A stretch of DNA of 64,000 nucleotides from NCBI GenBank assembly GCA_014905825.1, contig JACGCN010000014.1, positions 620,001 to 684,000 of the forward strand, read 5' to 3'. Positions 1-11,849 of this stretch are shown here, piece by piece. This DNA is from Lyophyllum atratum. Its lineage: Eukaryota; Basidiomycota; Agaricomycetes; Agaricales; Lyophyllaceae. The stretch's first letter is position 1, and each line of letters begins with the position of its first letter. The translations under genes and the position numbers were made by a program. The notes beneath the pieces are model-generated. The model was not told the origin of the DNA and did no database searches. It saw nothing but the letters and a program-made list of their open reading frames with translations.

Positions 1-1528
1 TATAACCTGCCTGACAATATCGGTGTCACTGCAGTGCTTGTCGTGATGGTCATTTTCGCTCTCGCGTTGGGCGCTGTTGTCGCTATCGAGGTATTTTGGT
101 CACAAGGCAAAGGTTCGAATAATTCCACCAAATCAACAACCCCAGGAGCTGACACTGTAGATATACATGCAGGACCCAATCAAGTGCCTGTCGTCCCGCC
201 ACCCAACAGAAGACGTGTGACCGGCCCTCCTGTTCATTCTGGCAATGAACAACGAGACCCAGAACACAGCCTACTCTCTTCACTCCCTCCTGACCTCCGC
301 TCAGGACTTGACACAATTCGCAGTCATTTGCCTTCATGGTCATGGTTCCTGGTCATCCTTCTTTTCGCGTTGCTCATCGTCTCACGCATCGCGACTACAC
401 GCGGATCATCAGAGGCGGCATTCCACAAGGCCCTACATGAGCAGCGAGTTTCTTCCGAGGCGATTCAACGTTCCATGGAGGCATCATTCCATAAGGCTTT
501 AGCAGAACAGAGAGAAACTTCAGCAGCGGCTCAGCGGTCTATGGAAGCAGCATTTCACAAGACTGTGCTGGAGCAGCAGAAGTATTGGGGGGAAGTACAT
601 CGGCTGGCATTGCGAGAGTATCAGAATGCGTTGAAGGTCGCTACTGCGCCCCCAGCAGAACCGCCCCCAATAGGACCGCCCCCAGTAGGACCGCCGCAAG
701 AATGCAAGAGGGCCGCTGAATCTGTTTGCGTTGCTCATCGCCGATGGGCGAAAATAGCCGCCGGTATCCGGCCGATAGTCCTGGCCATGGCCATCGTGTG
801 CATTGTAACGCTGCTCCCGCCTATCATGTACCCGCCCCTCAGTGTAGGCATGCATGGTCTCCGTGTTGGTCTCCACGCTCTTTGGAGTCCCCTCGCTATC
901 GCCATCGTGTATTGGCTTATGTCGCTGCCTATACAAAATCTGATCCATCGCATGCTCTCCATCCCGATGATCCCTTACGCCCGCGAGATATGCTTGTACG
1001 AAACACTCATACCGCTTGCATATTCATACCTCCGCCCCACCCTCGACTTCAATCCCTTGGCCGCCGCGATTTACGATTATGTCATAGTCATGACTTGGAA
1101 GGAACTGATAGTGAGTCCAGTGTTTCCCTCTTACCAATCATCGTATCTGACATTGCATGTGTAGCTCGTCATTGTATTGATCGCCATGATTTATGGCTAT
1201 CGTTACTTGTATCAGGTACACATTTTTCGCGTTCCTAATACCTCATCGATATTAACATCCAGTGGCCTCCACAGGGACCGTCAAGAGCCGAAATGATATC
1301 GGCCTTTGAGTCGAGACAATCAACAATGATGACGGGCTTGGCAACGGATGTTGTTCAAATCCGGGAAGCACTGAGAAATCCCGACGTCCACCTCGCTCAG
1401 CCTGATCATCCGCCCCCGAGTTGTAAGTCATATATTGTCAATAGGTCTTGACTTATGCTGACATTCCTTTTGCAGATATCCAGGCAGCGGGGGAAGGGCC
1501 TTTGATGAATGCTCTGCGGTATCTATAG
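1..1528 (+). CDS. multi-pass membrane protein, 5'-partial
   Basis: The frame is open from base 1, so the gene begins left of the window. Exons that splice in frame are 1-1110, 1165-1215, 1263-1422 and 1476-1528 (introns of 54, 47 and 53 bp, all GT-AG), ending in TAG. The protein has a first membrane segment near bases 25-100, a second near 335-395, then a coiled-coil-like stretch with three repeats of an FHKAL.EQR motif (bases 415-600). A proline-rich linker with a repeated PPPIGPP-type unit (650-700), two or three further hydrophobic segments (760-950) and a last one in exon 2 follow. I recognise no named family; species-specific membrane proteins of this kind are common in basidiomycetes. 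The function is unknown. Confidence 0.65.
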
Positions 1529-3340
1529 CAGGGCTATGATCGGAAGAGACACAAGAGGTATTCGGTGCGTCTTCTATCCTACTAACTTTGACACAGGTAC
1601 TAACAATGCTTTCTATGTCTGCTAGACGCTTGACAATAGGTCAGGCTCGTCCATGCTCGAGATCCAATCTTGACAAATCCATCCGCCTCTCGTCTGCCTC
1701 TCCGTTCGCCAACACATCGCTGGGGGTCAAGTCGTCGACCATCTTATTGTGGAATTGACCGCTCCGCGTAGCCCCACCGGATCGTGGTGTGCGAGCCAAC
1801 TTTCGTTTTGAGACATCGCAACACAGCTTCCTCGTCGACATTGGAAGTTGCTTTAGACTTCTTTCTTGCATTCTACTTTGGCTTGTTTGTTAGAATGAAG
1901 CCGTGAGTCGCTATCCTCATCTGCCTCCTGTCCTCTCTAATCTCTTCCGCTACCTAGGACTGAACTATCGTCGAGCGTCGCCAGTGTGTGGGTGCTCTAC
2001 GAATGCGCTTGCGAGCCAACAACTCGTCTGGTCTGGGTCTGAACATGCTTTTCGCGACAAAGGTCCGCCAAAGGTACAGCGAAGCCAACTCCCGCTCCAT
2101 CACCAGGATGTCGAGTGTCAAGATTTTTTCTCGGTCGCGTTCCAATATCGAACAGCGCTCAGGTTACCGGTTCCGTGCAATTTCCCGAATTGAATTATCA
2201 ACGTCCGTTTCTTTGGACCTTCTGGATCTCCCGACTGGATTTTCTATTCTTCCCGAACCGAATCATCAACGTCCGTTTCTCTGGACCTTCTAGATCTCCC
2301 AAGTGTCCTTTCCTTTCTATTCTCAAAGCTCCGGATTCGATCGACATCAAGTGATTCGTACTCTTTCTTCTTTCTCTCTTCATCGGTGCTGGTGTATCTT
2401 CGCGATGGGGAAACTCAATATTCAGGACTCTATACTATACTCGGCGGTCTCTGGCTTCAAGCAGCGCGATGGCCGTCTCAGGAGCAATCGATCGTCATGA
2501 CCACGGTCACGGTGTCGAAGGATCTGACTAGGGTTAGGAGGCTCTTCACAGCGCCGACGGGTGGCTATGGAGAAGTCATATCTCTCTTGTTCGATTTCAA
2601 GACCCTCAGACAAGGACGGCAAGATGAACAGCTGGTGTGATGCTTATCTTTCTAGGCACCGACGGGGGCCAATAGGATGATGCTTATTCCACTCGTTTTG
2701 TTGTACACTCATCTTGTCCTGTGGATCGCTGCCAGATATGTATGTAAAGGTGTTGCTGTCGTAGATGGGATACCTTATATGATCTGGTCAATGCATGCTA
2801 CTGAGTCCATGTCATTGAGAACTGTCGCAACTGAAGGCAATGGGCGGTGAAGGCTACCCATATAGAAGACCGGAGTCGAACGGAACCGCGGCCCGGCCCT
2901 TGTGTCTATTATTACTGCCTAATGGCAACCAGCTTCATCAACTCTCAATCAACGGCTAGCATTTATGAATCCACCGATACTCCTCTCATAATGACTCCTG
3001 CAACGAAGGCCCCATGAGACCTCGGCCGCCTATTGTATCTGTTCAGTATCATTCGCGAGCCAGGCTTACCGTATGCTCGACCTGACCCAAGTTTGACGTG
3101 GCACAACGCCTGACAGCGTGCTATGTATTCGAGATAGCAACCGGAATCTGATCAATGGAGGATTTGGCAACGGATTTGCCAGTGCGGAAGACATCCCTTT
3201 CCTTCACTTCTTCACCCCTTTTTCTCTTGCTCGAGGCGCGGGTCGGTCACCGTTGGCAGCTAGTCCTGCATTCCACTCTTTTACACAGGTCACAATCGTC
3301 GAGTTCCCCGCGAGGCATTTGAGATGCGCTTGACTCTGCA
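1529..3340. other. no supported gene; short ORFs only
   Basis: Only short open frames on both strands are present, with no recognisable domain and no splice chain that gives a convincing protein. A two-copy tandem duplication lies at 2182-2321. The stretch 3118-3340 should contain the start of the next gene, but I could not find an ATG exon there that fits. Confidence 0.4.
2182..2321. repeat. two-copy imperfect tandem repeat, about 70 bp
   Basis: Positions 2182-2250 and 2251-2321 share a core reading TCAACGTCCGTTTCT followed by GGACCTTCT and GATCTCCC, with scattered substitutions. The copies are adjacent and in the same orientation. Confidence 0.7.
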
Positions 3341-6062
3341 TTGAGCAACATCGTTACAAACTTGCTTGCAGTAGTAAATGGGATCTCTCTGTCTTTCAAC
3401 AGCGTCCATCCTCCGCTGCGCATCCTTCACCCGGCTCCAGGTTATTCTGCTCGTCGTCCCGAGCGCGCTCGAGGTCGTGTTCTCTACGTCTTTGATCTTT
3501 ACGAACTGGGGCACTGGACGGTGAGTCTTTACTTTCGTCTGCATGTGCGGGTGTTCGCTGGCTGGTGTACCGCCATGCCGCTCGTTGTTGAGCCTGATAC
3601 TGACCATATTTGATACAGGCGACATCTCTGGTTGGTCGCTGAAGGATGGGTTTACTTTACACTGGCTCTCATCGAAATGTTGTCCCATATTCTCCCCGCT
3701 GCGCGGGATCGCGCAGGCGTATTCAATGTATTTGACACGGTCTTGGGTAAGTTCTGGTCGCCTCTCATATCCTCATGGCAGCTAACATATCAGTCTTGAA
3801 TGTTGGACAGCCGCTACTTCATTCCTGCCTATATTTCTTTATATTCTATTTATGTTTCTTTTTGCACGGGCCGAACTTGTCGACATCCTCCCCATCCGCC
3901 TCCAGACTGTCGGGAAGCTCTTGCTTCTAATCTTTATCCCTGCTATCGTGGCGCTCAATGAGGTGGCATCTTTCGTCGGCGTCTCACATCGTGAGTACCA
4001 TCATTTTGATTATAAGACTTGTTCTTGACCGAGACACGCGAGCTAGGAGTTATCACTGTCAATTCTCAGTCCGTTGTAGCCATTGGGTTCAATAGCGATA
4101 AGAATCAAACTCTGTGGACCTTCTTCACCAGCCTCACCCTCGCCCTCCTCACCGCATATCAAGCTATCAATTTCACATTCGCTTTCTATCGTCTAATCAA
4201 GGCCCTTCTGAATCAACGCCGCATTGAAACCGCTTCCGCTGACGAGGCACATCTTTTCAAAGGAATCGGGTGGATCACAGGTGGTTTGAAGTTGGGTGCT
4301 ATTGAGACGGTGATTGGCTTTGCTGCGGGAGGATTTGGGAGTTCCATGACGCGACGCATCATTAGGCTCCTGGCGAGGGCATGTCTATGCATTGGGCTGG
4401 TCAAAGGGTGTGTCCCAGATTTCAATCACATTCGGGCAATTGTCATTGACGAGGACGTCTAGTGTGGACTCCTCAGAAGACTTCAGGGATATACGTGCCG
4501 AGTTGTCTGGAGCCAGCCGCAAAGAATTCCGACGCTCGCGACTCCGCGACTTCATATCGAATCCTAGACACAGCACATTCCGCCAATTGACACCCACTGC
4601 AACCGCATTTCATAGCACCCCACGAGCTCCCGTTGGTCTCTCGCAGTCCTCCCCACAGCCTATGACACAGGCTGGTCTATCGGGCATGCAGCAGTTTGCC
4701 GAGATGAAGCAGGCTGCCACCGCTGGGTACACGTCAGATAAGCATGCGCGAGAGCGAGTCACTATTCATTTCGAGGGCGGTGCACCCATCCTGCAGATGC
4801 GATTCTCAGCGCTCGAGATTCCTAGTATTCCCCCGCTTTCCTTTGAGGTCAATACGCAATCTTCGTCGGAGTGGCTTCCTGTATCGCACCCTGCATCTCA
4901 ATGGGCTCCGGAATCCCGTCCTGTATCTCTCCGCCCTGCCATGTACCAAGGATCCTCGCCCCGCAATTCCCTCCTTAGCGCCCTGGTCATTAACGATTCT
5001 GGACAAGATATCAATAACCTAAAGAGTCCTGCTCAGGTTCATATCCCACCTACGAGGCCCTCGCGCATCGAATCATCATACAGTATACGTAGTGTCCCAG
5101 AATCGTACACCTCTTTATCGGTCGTCCGCGAGCTTGCATCTCAATTCCCTCCCCTACCAACTCGCGCCCTAGAGACCGTCAAGCCATCTCCCGCGACCGA
5201 TAAATCCGGAGAGTTCTGGGACGATGCTGCCTCGCTAGTCTCAAAGTCCTCCATCACGAAACGGAGATCCCCAACGCCAGTTGCCCCTGGCTCCGAGATC
5301 GACCCCTTCATGGCCGAAGGTCATGTCACACCCAAGGTACACCCGATTTTGATCCCCCTCGGTCAACCTATCCGTACCTTGCGCAACCCTAGCGCAGACT
5401 TCAAGGCTGCCAGCGTGCCATCAAGCCCAACGTCAACCCCTATGACGATACTTTCCGGCTACGCCCCTACACCGCCTACGCAATCCGCGTTGACCGGTGA
5501 CACCGAGGACGCGTTCCTGGACTTTGGGTCTGCATTGGATACCGGGAAGTCGCGGGCGTTTACTAGGGACAGTGCGGGAACGACGCACCCCGCAGATTGG
5601 ATTGACTATGAGGCTATCCCGAAACATGCAAATGCCCTCCCCGCTGTTATGGAGGAGGGCGATGGCGAGCCGGAGGATATTGTAGTGAGGGCGATGTCCC
5701 AGTATTCGCGGAAGAGCGGCAGCATGGGTACGCTTACGATCCCGTGGTTGAAAACCCCGGAGATGGAAGAGCAAGAGCGGCAGCTGGCACGGACGATGAG
5801 CAGGAAGGTTCCACCCTCGAGGATTAAGAACATTGCGAAGGCGCCGATGCGGTCGACCCCAGTTCCCATCAAGACGGGGCATACCAGGGGCAGTTTGCGC
5901 ATCGAGCGTATCATGATTCCACCGAAAGAGGATAGTAACGTGGAGGTCATCCAGGGCAGTCTAGACTCGACGCATAGCCGGAGTGTTTTGAGAGATTCGG
6001 AGGTACTAGGGATAGAGGATGAGTCATATGTTCACGATATGCGCCAGAAGGGTTATTTTTGA
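3341..6062 (+). CDS. multi-pass membrane protein with long serine/proline-rich tail
   Basis: The coding exons are about 3341-3520, 3620-3746, 3811-3990, 4047-4407 and 4463-6062. Introns 2 to 4 splice cleanly (3747-3810, 3991-4046, 4408-4462). The N-terminal half has about six to seven hydrophobic segments, including ones in exons 2 and 3 and two in exon 4; the last exon encodes a soluble, low-complexity tail of about 530 residues rich in Ser, Pro and Thr with acidic patches. It looks like a basidiomycete-wide orphan transmembrane family without assigned function. Two oddities: no in-frame ATG precedes exon 1 (a stop lies at 3320-3322), and intron 1 (3521-3618, GT-AG) leaves one extra base before the frame of exon 2. 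The start and first junction are therefore unresolved; a sequence error, a missed exon or a decaying gene would all explain it. Confidence 0.6.
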
Positions 6063-6387
6063 GATAGATCGTTTGTATCACCTCTGTAAATATGTACTTT
6101 CCTCGGAACATTCTCTGTATTCGCCGATTAGCATCCATAGGTGAACATCCCCGCGCTAAGTAGAAGGTGTCCAATTTCTCAGCATACTCGACCCCCAGCT
6201 TCTTAGCGTCAAAGTTGACACTTTGTACGAAAGCCTGGTATTCAAAGGCGACCGAATGAAGTTGCAACAGTTGTTACACAAGAAAATACATAGAACGTAC
6301 TGGAGACAGACGTTCAGAGCGCGTTTCTACTGATATCGGTACAGCCTGAAACCCCCATAGGCAAAATGCATGACTAAATAAATCAGG

Positions 6388-7264
6388 CTACGTAGGAATT
6401 TTATATTCTTCGGTTGTGGCGTGTGTGCCCGTTGTCTCTGTTTCAGCGCTCGACTGACGGAACATTTTGTGGACCTAGCGAAGTCTTAGATGACCAGCGA
6501 AAGAAGTGGTGTTTGCGGAACCTACCTCCATACTATGGCTCTCACTAATGTGGGTGCGTACGTGTACGCCACCGAACCCCTTGATGTCCCGGTTTTCACG
6601 CTTAGGGCAGGTGAGAAGGTTTTCGCAAGGATGTCAGGATTCCAGGACATACCCTAGGGTCAGATCCCTCCCAGCCGCTCGTTCCATAAGACCTCTTAAT
6701 CTGGTAAGAGCGAAGCTGATTTCTCGCGTTGAGGGTCCACATCATCGAGAAGGCATATAATTTTGGCAGGCTCTGGTTGAAGGCCGATGAGATGAGCTTG
6801 TTGTCACCAGTGTATACTTGAGAAAATATCAAGTTGAACATGGCGCTACGGGATTGAAATTAGTGTTGAACTTGATTCGCACATTAATACTTGTACCATA
6901 GTGCAGCAGGAGCAGCAGTTTGAAATGTGAGCCGCACGAGAGCGTTAAGAAGGCCCACTGTCCTGAATGCTGGCTGTCAGGCATGACTTTAGCGCAAAGA
7001 AAGATGGGTGCACAGACTGCGGTAGTAGGTCCTTCCTAGGGCGAAGCAAGAAGTAGGCGGTTGTTAAGGTGATCAGCAAATCTCCAGCTGTGAATAAGGT
7101 GTGAGGGGTAACGTGAGGCAGCGCGATGCTCGTCTAACATACCGAAGACGGAGCTAAGATGCGCAGCAACTGCAGAAATTGGTGAGTAAAGCACCAAGAG
7201 ATAATCACTACGTACACCGTATACCTGCTGGACCAATACCGTTACAAACAAACACAGCCCGCTG
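6388..7264 (-). pseudogene. DUF6534 membrane protein, C-terminal half, cut off by transposon
   Basis: Read on the minus strand, the exons give the last transmembrane part and the DUF6534 domain: a stretch with AGDLLITLTTAYFLL, then TVGLLNALVRLTFQ, then NLIFSQVYTG and LPKLYAFSMMWTLNARNQ. The order and spacing are typical of that basidiomycete family. A cytoplasmic tail follows, with a stop at 6388-6390. The piece has no start of its own; its upstream end is the 10-bp repeat at 7255-7264, after which the transposon begins. The N-terminal half is at 22413-23251, and the frame continues across once the insert and one repeat copy are removed. Unless the insert is spliced or excised, the gene is inactive. 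It converges on the gene ending at 6062. Confidence 0.75.
7255..7264. repeat. 10-bp direct repeat, left target-site duplication
   Basis: CAGCCCGCTG here is repeated exactly at 22413-22422 in direct orientation. Both copies lie in the DUF6534 coding sequence and bound the insert. The true duplication may be 8-10 bp; Zisupton-type elements are described with 8 bp. Confidence 0.7.
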
Positions 7265-7423
7265 CTTGCTCCTCGTACAGCCGGCGGATTAGAATAGTGC
7301 AGCAGGTTGTGTTGATGCAGTGCAACAGTTCAATTCAACTGTCCTCGAAACCTCTTGATAGTTGATTTTCACTAACTTCTGAACGTCTCATTTGAGACGT
7401 CTTAAGTGACTAAATAAAAATCA

Positions 7424-7511
7424 TCGAGCAAGAATTGAACCCTCACAGTCAGCGCAGCAGAGTACCACGGGGTTATGTGAGAGCGTCAATCCATTAGACT
7501 ATAGCATCCTT
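7424..7511 (-). ncRNA. tRNA-like sequence with Pol III A and B boxes
   Basis: On the minus strand an A-box-like TAGTCTAATGG (7491-7501) is followed 50 bases later by a B-box-like GGTTCAATTC (7432-7441). I could not fold a full cloverleaf with a 7-bp acceptor stem, so a tRNA pseudogene or the head of a tRNA-derived SINE is more likely than an active tRNA. It lies inside the KDZ element near its left end. Confidence 0.3.
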
Positions 7512-7601
7512 GAGAACAACCCAAGTGTCACTTTTAAATCCACTATTTCCCTGTATTAAGGAGATGGCGGATGTCCATTTTTGACCATCCCGACATTTGG
7601 T

Positions 7602-7917
7602 GAAGATAGTCATTCTGCGCCATCTCTTAGTAATTCAAGACAGTTGTTTCGAGCCATCTCAGAGGGACGCAAGATAGTAATTCTGCACCATCCTCTCTCG
7701 ACCTAAGGTAGTAATTCTGAGCCATCCTCTCGTAACTAAAATAGTAATTCCGAGCTATCCATTTGTGACCCGAGACAGTGATTCTGAGCCATCTCAGACT
7801 TGCTGAAGCCAGTTATTCTGAACTGTCCTGTTGTCATTCTAGATGGTTATCCTGAGACACTTCAGAGTGATTTAAGAGTCTTTTACTGAGCCGTCATAAG
7901 AGTGATTATGAGCGTCC
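7602..7917 (-). repeat. degenerate 34-bp minisatellite, left subterminal array
   Basis: About nine diverged units of 33-35 bp lie end to end, each with a core like GATAGTAATTCTG.GCCATC. In reverse complement the core reads GAGGATGGTGCAGAATTACT, which aligns with the unit of the right array at 20991-22195. The two arrays therefore belong to one family in inverted orientation. This array is far more eroded than the right one. It starts 18 bases past the stop of the neighbouring gene. Confidence 0.75.
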
Positions 7918-7935
7918 AAAAACAAGTCATTGATT

Positions 7936-9876
7936 TTAGGCATTCCATGCAACAGTTACGTCCTCTAATCCTTTTCCCTCATCCAACTGATTGTACTTCT
8001 CCACCAAAAACTCCACCGTCTTCCTGATCAATTTCTTGGAGAATTTTGCCCCATCTGCCCTGACACTGCCCCGATAAAAATCCTTCAAATTGAGCCCAAA
8101 CTTGTCGCGCAAAGCTTGAATAATGAAAAGACGGTCCCGGGGAGTCAAAATCTCCTCCTTGCTGAAACCCTCGGTGACCATGGTGCGTCCAATAATCTCA
8201 GACACCGTCCAAGTCTTCCAAATAATGAAGCCCAACAGAGCATCATCTTCACGGCATCCACAGCTGAGGCACTTTTCTTCAGTATCGTGTTTATCCTGTT
8301 CCTTACCCTTATCCCTTTTTTTTTGATTGGCCGAGCGCTGTGATATCACCCCTTCAATTGAATTCCGGCCATCAGGCATTCCGTTCCACCGTTTTGTAAC
8401 CTTGTCCTTGTGAGTATGGTAAATGCAAAAGATGTTCTGACGGTTGGTTGTCAGGACCTCAAGTGCAAGGTCACATGAAGTGGTGGCGGCCTCCGGGAGA
8501 AAATCACGTTCAGTCCGAATTTTGTTCTTGAACTGGTCATTTAGAGCTTGGCCCGGAAGCCAATTTTCCAATTCCTGAAGGCCTTTTTCTGGACAAGTAT
8601 TTAGAAATATGTTCTCGTTTACCCGCAATACTCACCTCTTTCAGATTTCCGATTAAGGTCCTCTAGTGTTTCACGTATAGAAGTGTCTAGGCCTGATATC
8701 AGAAGACAATATCTCAGATCAAAATACACATATGACTTACCTGTGCCTTTTTCTGCAGCTTTCTCTTTTTCAGAGCCCATGCCATCGACAAAGGATGTGC
8801 TGATTTCTAGCAGCTGATATCAGCTCCTAACGTCTAAAATGATAGTTGTTTTCCTTACTTGCACCTTTTCTGTGAGTTTTCTCCTTTTTGGAAGTGCCCA
8901 CATCATCTCGTGAATCAATTGGATGTTCTGACAAGCTTTCGCTAGCCTTCCGTTTCAAATTTGGCGTATTACCGTCAGAATCTAAGCAGAGTTTTAAAGA
9001 TCAGATCGGAAACAAATTATAGCAATGAGCAATTACCTTTGTTGACCAAGTTTTCTTCCCCGGTATTCTCATGTGGCGCAGTTATAGGCTTGGAGGGTTG
9101 AAGCTCAAGGTCACTAAGACGGACTGTGGTGATTACTACGCATGATTAGCTCCGTCAGTAGATCGTAGTAAAGGTAGCGCACGCTGTGATTTGTCCTCCT
9201 CAGTGATCAATCTCATCTCGTCTTTTTCACCTTCTACCTCCGCAGTAGCAAGGTCAACATTCATCATATCCATTGCGTCACTTGAAGGAGCAGGAGACAA
9301 AGGGCTGGATGGCTCTGAATCATGGCCTTGATCAATGTTCCCATCTATCGTCACTGGCACATTATCGGTGTGGCGCTGCCTGTTTGCGAATATCTCTGCC
9401 ATCGCAGACTCCTGTTGTGCCAAAGCACGCTGGGCCCAAGCTTTTTTGGCTTTCTGCTGCTCCTCACCCATAGCATTTCTTGCCTCCCTGTAGTCTTCGG
9501 CCATTGAAATCCTCTCAAGATTCCTTTGAACAGCATCAATATCTTTCTGGATACCATGCTTACCATTTCGGCTGCCTTTGCTTCTGCTCGGGCAACCTCT
9601 TCATCTACTGCTCAGACACTGAGATAGTTGGTTGGTATAGGAAGTAAAATTGTGACGGACCTTTCTTCCCATTTCCCCGCTTTGCTTTACGGTTTTCAAG
9701 GATTGTATTAGCTTTTTTCAAAGCAGCTTGACGGCGATTCTCCTGATGACTCAGTTCTTCTTGTAGTTTTTCAATTTCTAAAATCACTGATTGTAATATA
9801 TCTGTTATAGAGAAACAAGTGACCTACTCAAACGCAGAGAAACTGCAGTATTTTCTTGTTGAAGTGACGAAGACAT
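7936..9876 (-). CDS. uncharacterised transposon-borne coiled-coil protein
   Basis: This minus-strand gene has many short introns. The likely start is the ATG at 9876-9874; a short exon leads to a coiled-coil region (about 9787-9661, with EIEKLQEELSHQENRRQ), a second alpha-helical stretch rich in Ala, Glu and Lys (about 9556-9400), an acidic Ser/Pro segment, and charged linkers (8650-9110). The large last exon, about 8590-7936, ends in TAG. That exon has a CLSCGC cysteine motif near 8262 and a conserved-looking helical C-terminus. Several inner junctions are tentative, and one near 9550 seems to shift frame. I know no family for it. Its place next to the TET/JBP gene and its outward reading toward the left array mark it as cargo or a helper of the KDZ element. 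A structural or DNA-binding role is only a guess. Confidence 0.55.
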
Positions 9877-9937
9877 TGAGAAATTGTATCAGTGTCTGAA
9901 GGGAGATGGTACAATTCAACTATGGCCCATCTAAAAA

Positions 9938-11346
9938 TTACTCCAATCCATCATCAACATCAGCCTTCTCATTTCGCTTCAATCCTATGTCCTGGGCAAA
10001 TGAGCGAACTGCCGGTGAGATGAATCTGTCATTCCGATTGGAATATCCTGGCGCCGAAATGCCAAGTCTCGTGATCACAGCATGCCGCATGAAGTGTGCA
10101 TAGCAGACTCGATTTCCTCTTCCCCATTCCTCGACCTCATGCAATAAGAGATTTCCGCATAGCAGAATTGCAGTGCCAGGACCATAGGTGAATTCTGCTC
10201 CCAGCTCTGGGACCTTGAGCTTTGCTGTCTGGTAATTCCCACAAGCGATCAATAAATCATACCATGTGTACGATCCGTTTCGGTCACGATGCTCCCTGGT
10301 GATCCGATTAGAGATCACAGCTATCCCCGTGAAAGCGGACTCCCATTTCCCCGCGTACGGCGCTGTATCCTTCCGTTCCCGGATTCTAGCCAAAGCCTTC
10401 ATGCCAGCATCATGAAGTTCAGGGTGTGCCACAGCAAGGATGCTGTTGCAAAACTTTGAAGTCTCAGCAATCGCTTCCATCCACTCCACGACGCCTCGAT
10501 CAACGTTGTTGCGAATGGACAATGAAGTCACCAGGTGTGCGCGTGGGTTATTCTATGATAGAAATTGTTCATCTGATCCGAACTGAGGTTAATCAACTTA
10601 CTCCATGTCCTTGAGCAAACCATCCAGGGGAAAAGTCTCTCGATCCGCATGGAAGAGAATTAGGACCAGTGTGAGGAACAAAGTCGTTTGGGTTATTTCT
10701 GGATCCACGTTTTGATTTGGAGCATTTTGGAACATCCTCCAAGATATCTTTCAAATGGCTTGTTGCCATGTACAGCTCATTCTATTTATAGTCAATAATT
10801 GCACATGTTTCTGAGTTGTGGACTCACATGCTGACGTGGAGAGAGGATGCCTGGTAGGTACCATATCAGTATATTTCCTGCCATGTCCACTACAGTGCAT
10901 GGCTCCGAAATGGTCCCCAACGTTGGATTTTTCGCCAAAATATCACTGATGCGACCTGGTGACTTCAGGCCACTAACATCACAACCAATGTAGACTATTC
11001 AAAATGTTGGGAAACAAGATAGCTCAAGCATCAAAGTAATCGTACCAGGGTTGAGAAACGCAGCAGTTGTAATCTTGATTAAATCTGTTTTTTCTTGTTC
11101 AAGCATTGGGCGAGCACGTCGTGTAGATCCGGACGGTGCCTTAAAAATGGGCCTAGACTTCAAATCAGAGTTGCAAGGCTATTAGAGTTCAGATGTGACA
11201 TACATGCCCGACACCGCTATCAAATTCAGCCTCTTTTGAAAGGCCATTTGAACCACTTCAGACAGTGGCTTTACTTCTGGCACTGGCTTTCTGGGCCGTT
11301 TTTCGCGTCCGCGGACTCTGCGCCTCCCTGAAGAGGTTTTCACCAT
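9938..11346 (-). CDS. TET/JBP-family 2-oxoglutarate/Fe(II) dioxygenase
   Basis: Five exons splice in frame: 11346-11215, 11157-11046, 10994-10828, 10781-10602 and 10552-9938, giving 401 residues. The N-terminus is very basic (RRRVRGREKRPRK), a probable nuclear signal. The double-stranded beta-helix domain is in the last exon: the HxD iron motif at His285 and Asp287, the distal iron ligand His335 in a LLHEVEEW context, and Arg345 in GNRVCYAHFMR for 2-oxoglutarate. The set and spacing match fungal TET/JBP proteins, which oxidise 5-methylcytosine in DNA, and Iyer and colleagues described such genes inside KDZ transposons of mushrooms. All catalytic residues are present, so it is predicted active. 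Likely role: demethylating the element, or altering methylation near it. The first exon (donor choice at 11215) is the least certain part. Confidence 0.85.
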
Positions 11347-11664
11347 CTTCACACAAGATGTGCCTGTTCACGTTGCTTGTGACGCGACGGAAGAGCAGCG
11401 GCGTGGTTCAACTTTTTTTTGTTCACGTGGTAGTGGCGTGGGAATTCCTCGAGCCAGACTCTTGGACATGTGCAAAACTACGCAGTAGACTCAGACTCGC
11501 GGAGGAGAACAAAGCATAGACATAATGTATTGAGCTAAGTAAAATACATCAATAAATTTAGTCGGTACACACTGTTGTATGGCGTCCTCGTCCTTGAGGA
11601 ATAGCGGAGCACGTTCAGCACGCCATGGAACTGGGGTTGTCAGTAGTTATAATAAAATAATAAC

Positions 11665-11750
11665 ACCATCAAGAGTTGAACGCTGGACCTTGCGCAAGTG
11701 ATGACTAATCCACAGTCGTTGGGCAACTCAAACCGCTAGGCCATGGGGCT
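11665..11750 (-). ncRNA. second tRNA-like sequence with Pol III boxes
   Basis: The minus strand has an A-box match TGGCCTAGCGG (11733-11743) and a B-box-like CGTTCAACTC (near 11672-11681), about 50 bases apart. The ends do not form a clear acceptor stem. Like the copy at 7424-7511 it may be a decayed intron-containing tRNA or a SINE head. Confidence 0.3.
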
Positions 11751-11849
11751 GTTATCATTCTGCTTTACTGAAGACTACTGATTATGTTCGACAACGGACC
11801 CGTGCATGATGGTTATTGTGTTCGTTGTTGTTTGTTCCTCAACCTCCAC

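Noticed and set aside
7424..7511. A functional tRNA-Val gene on the minus strand
   Set aside because: A CAC triplet can be placed in a loop, but the acceptor and anticodon stems do not pair. Only the internal promoter boxes fit.
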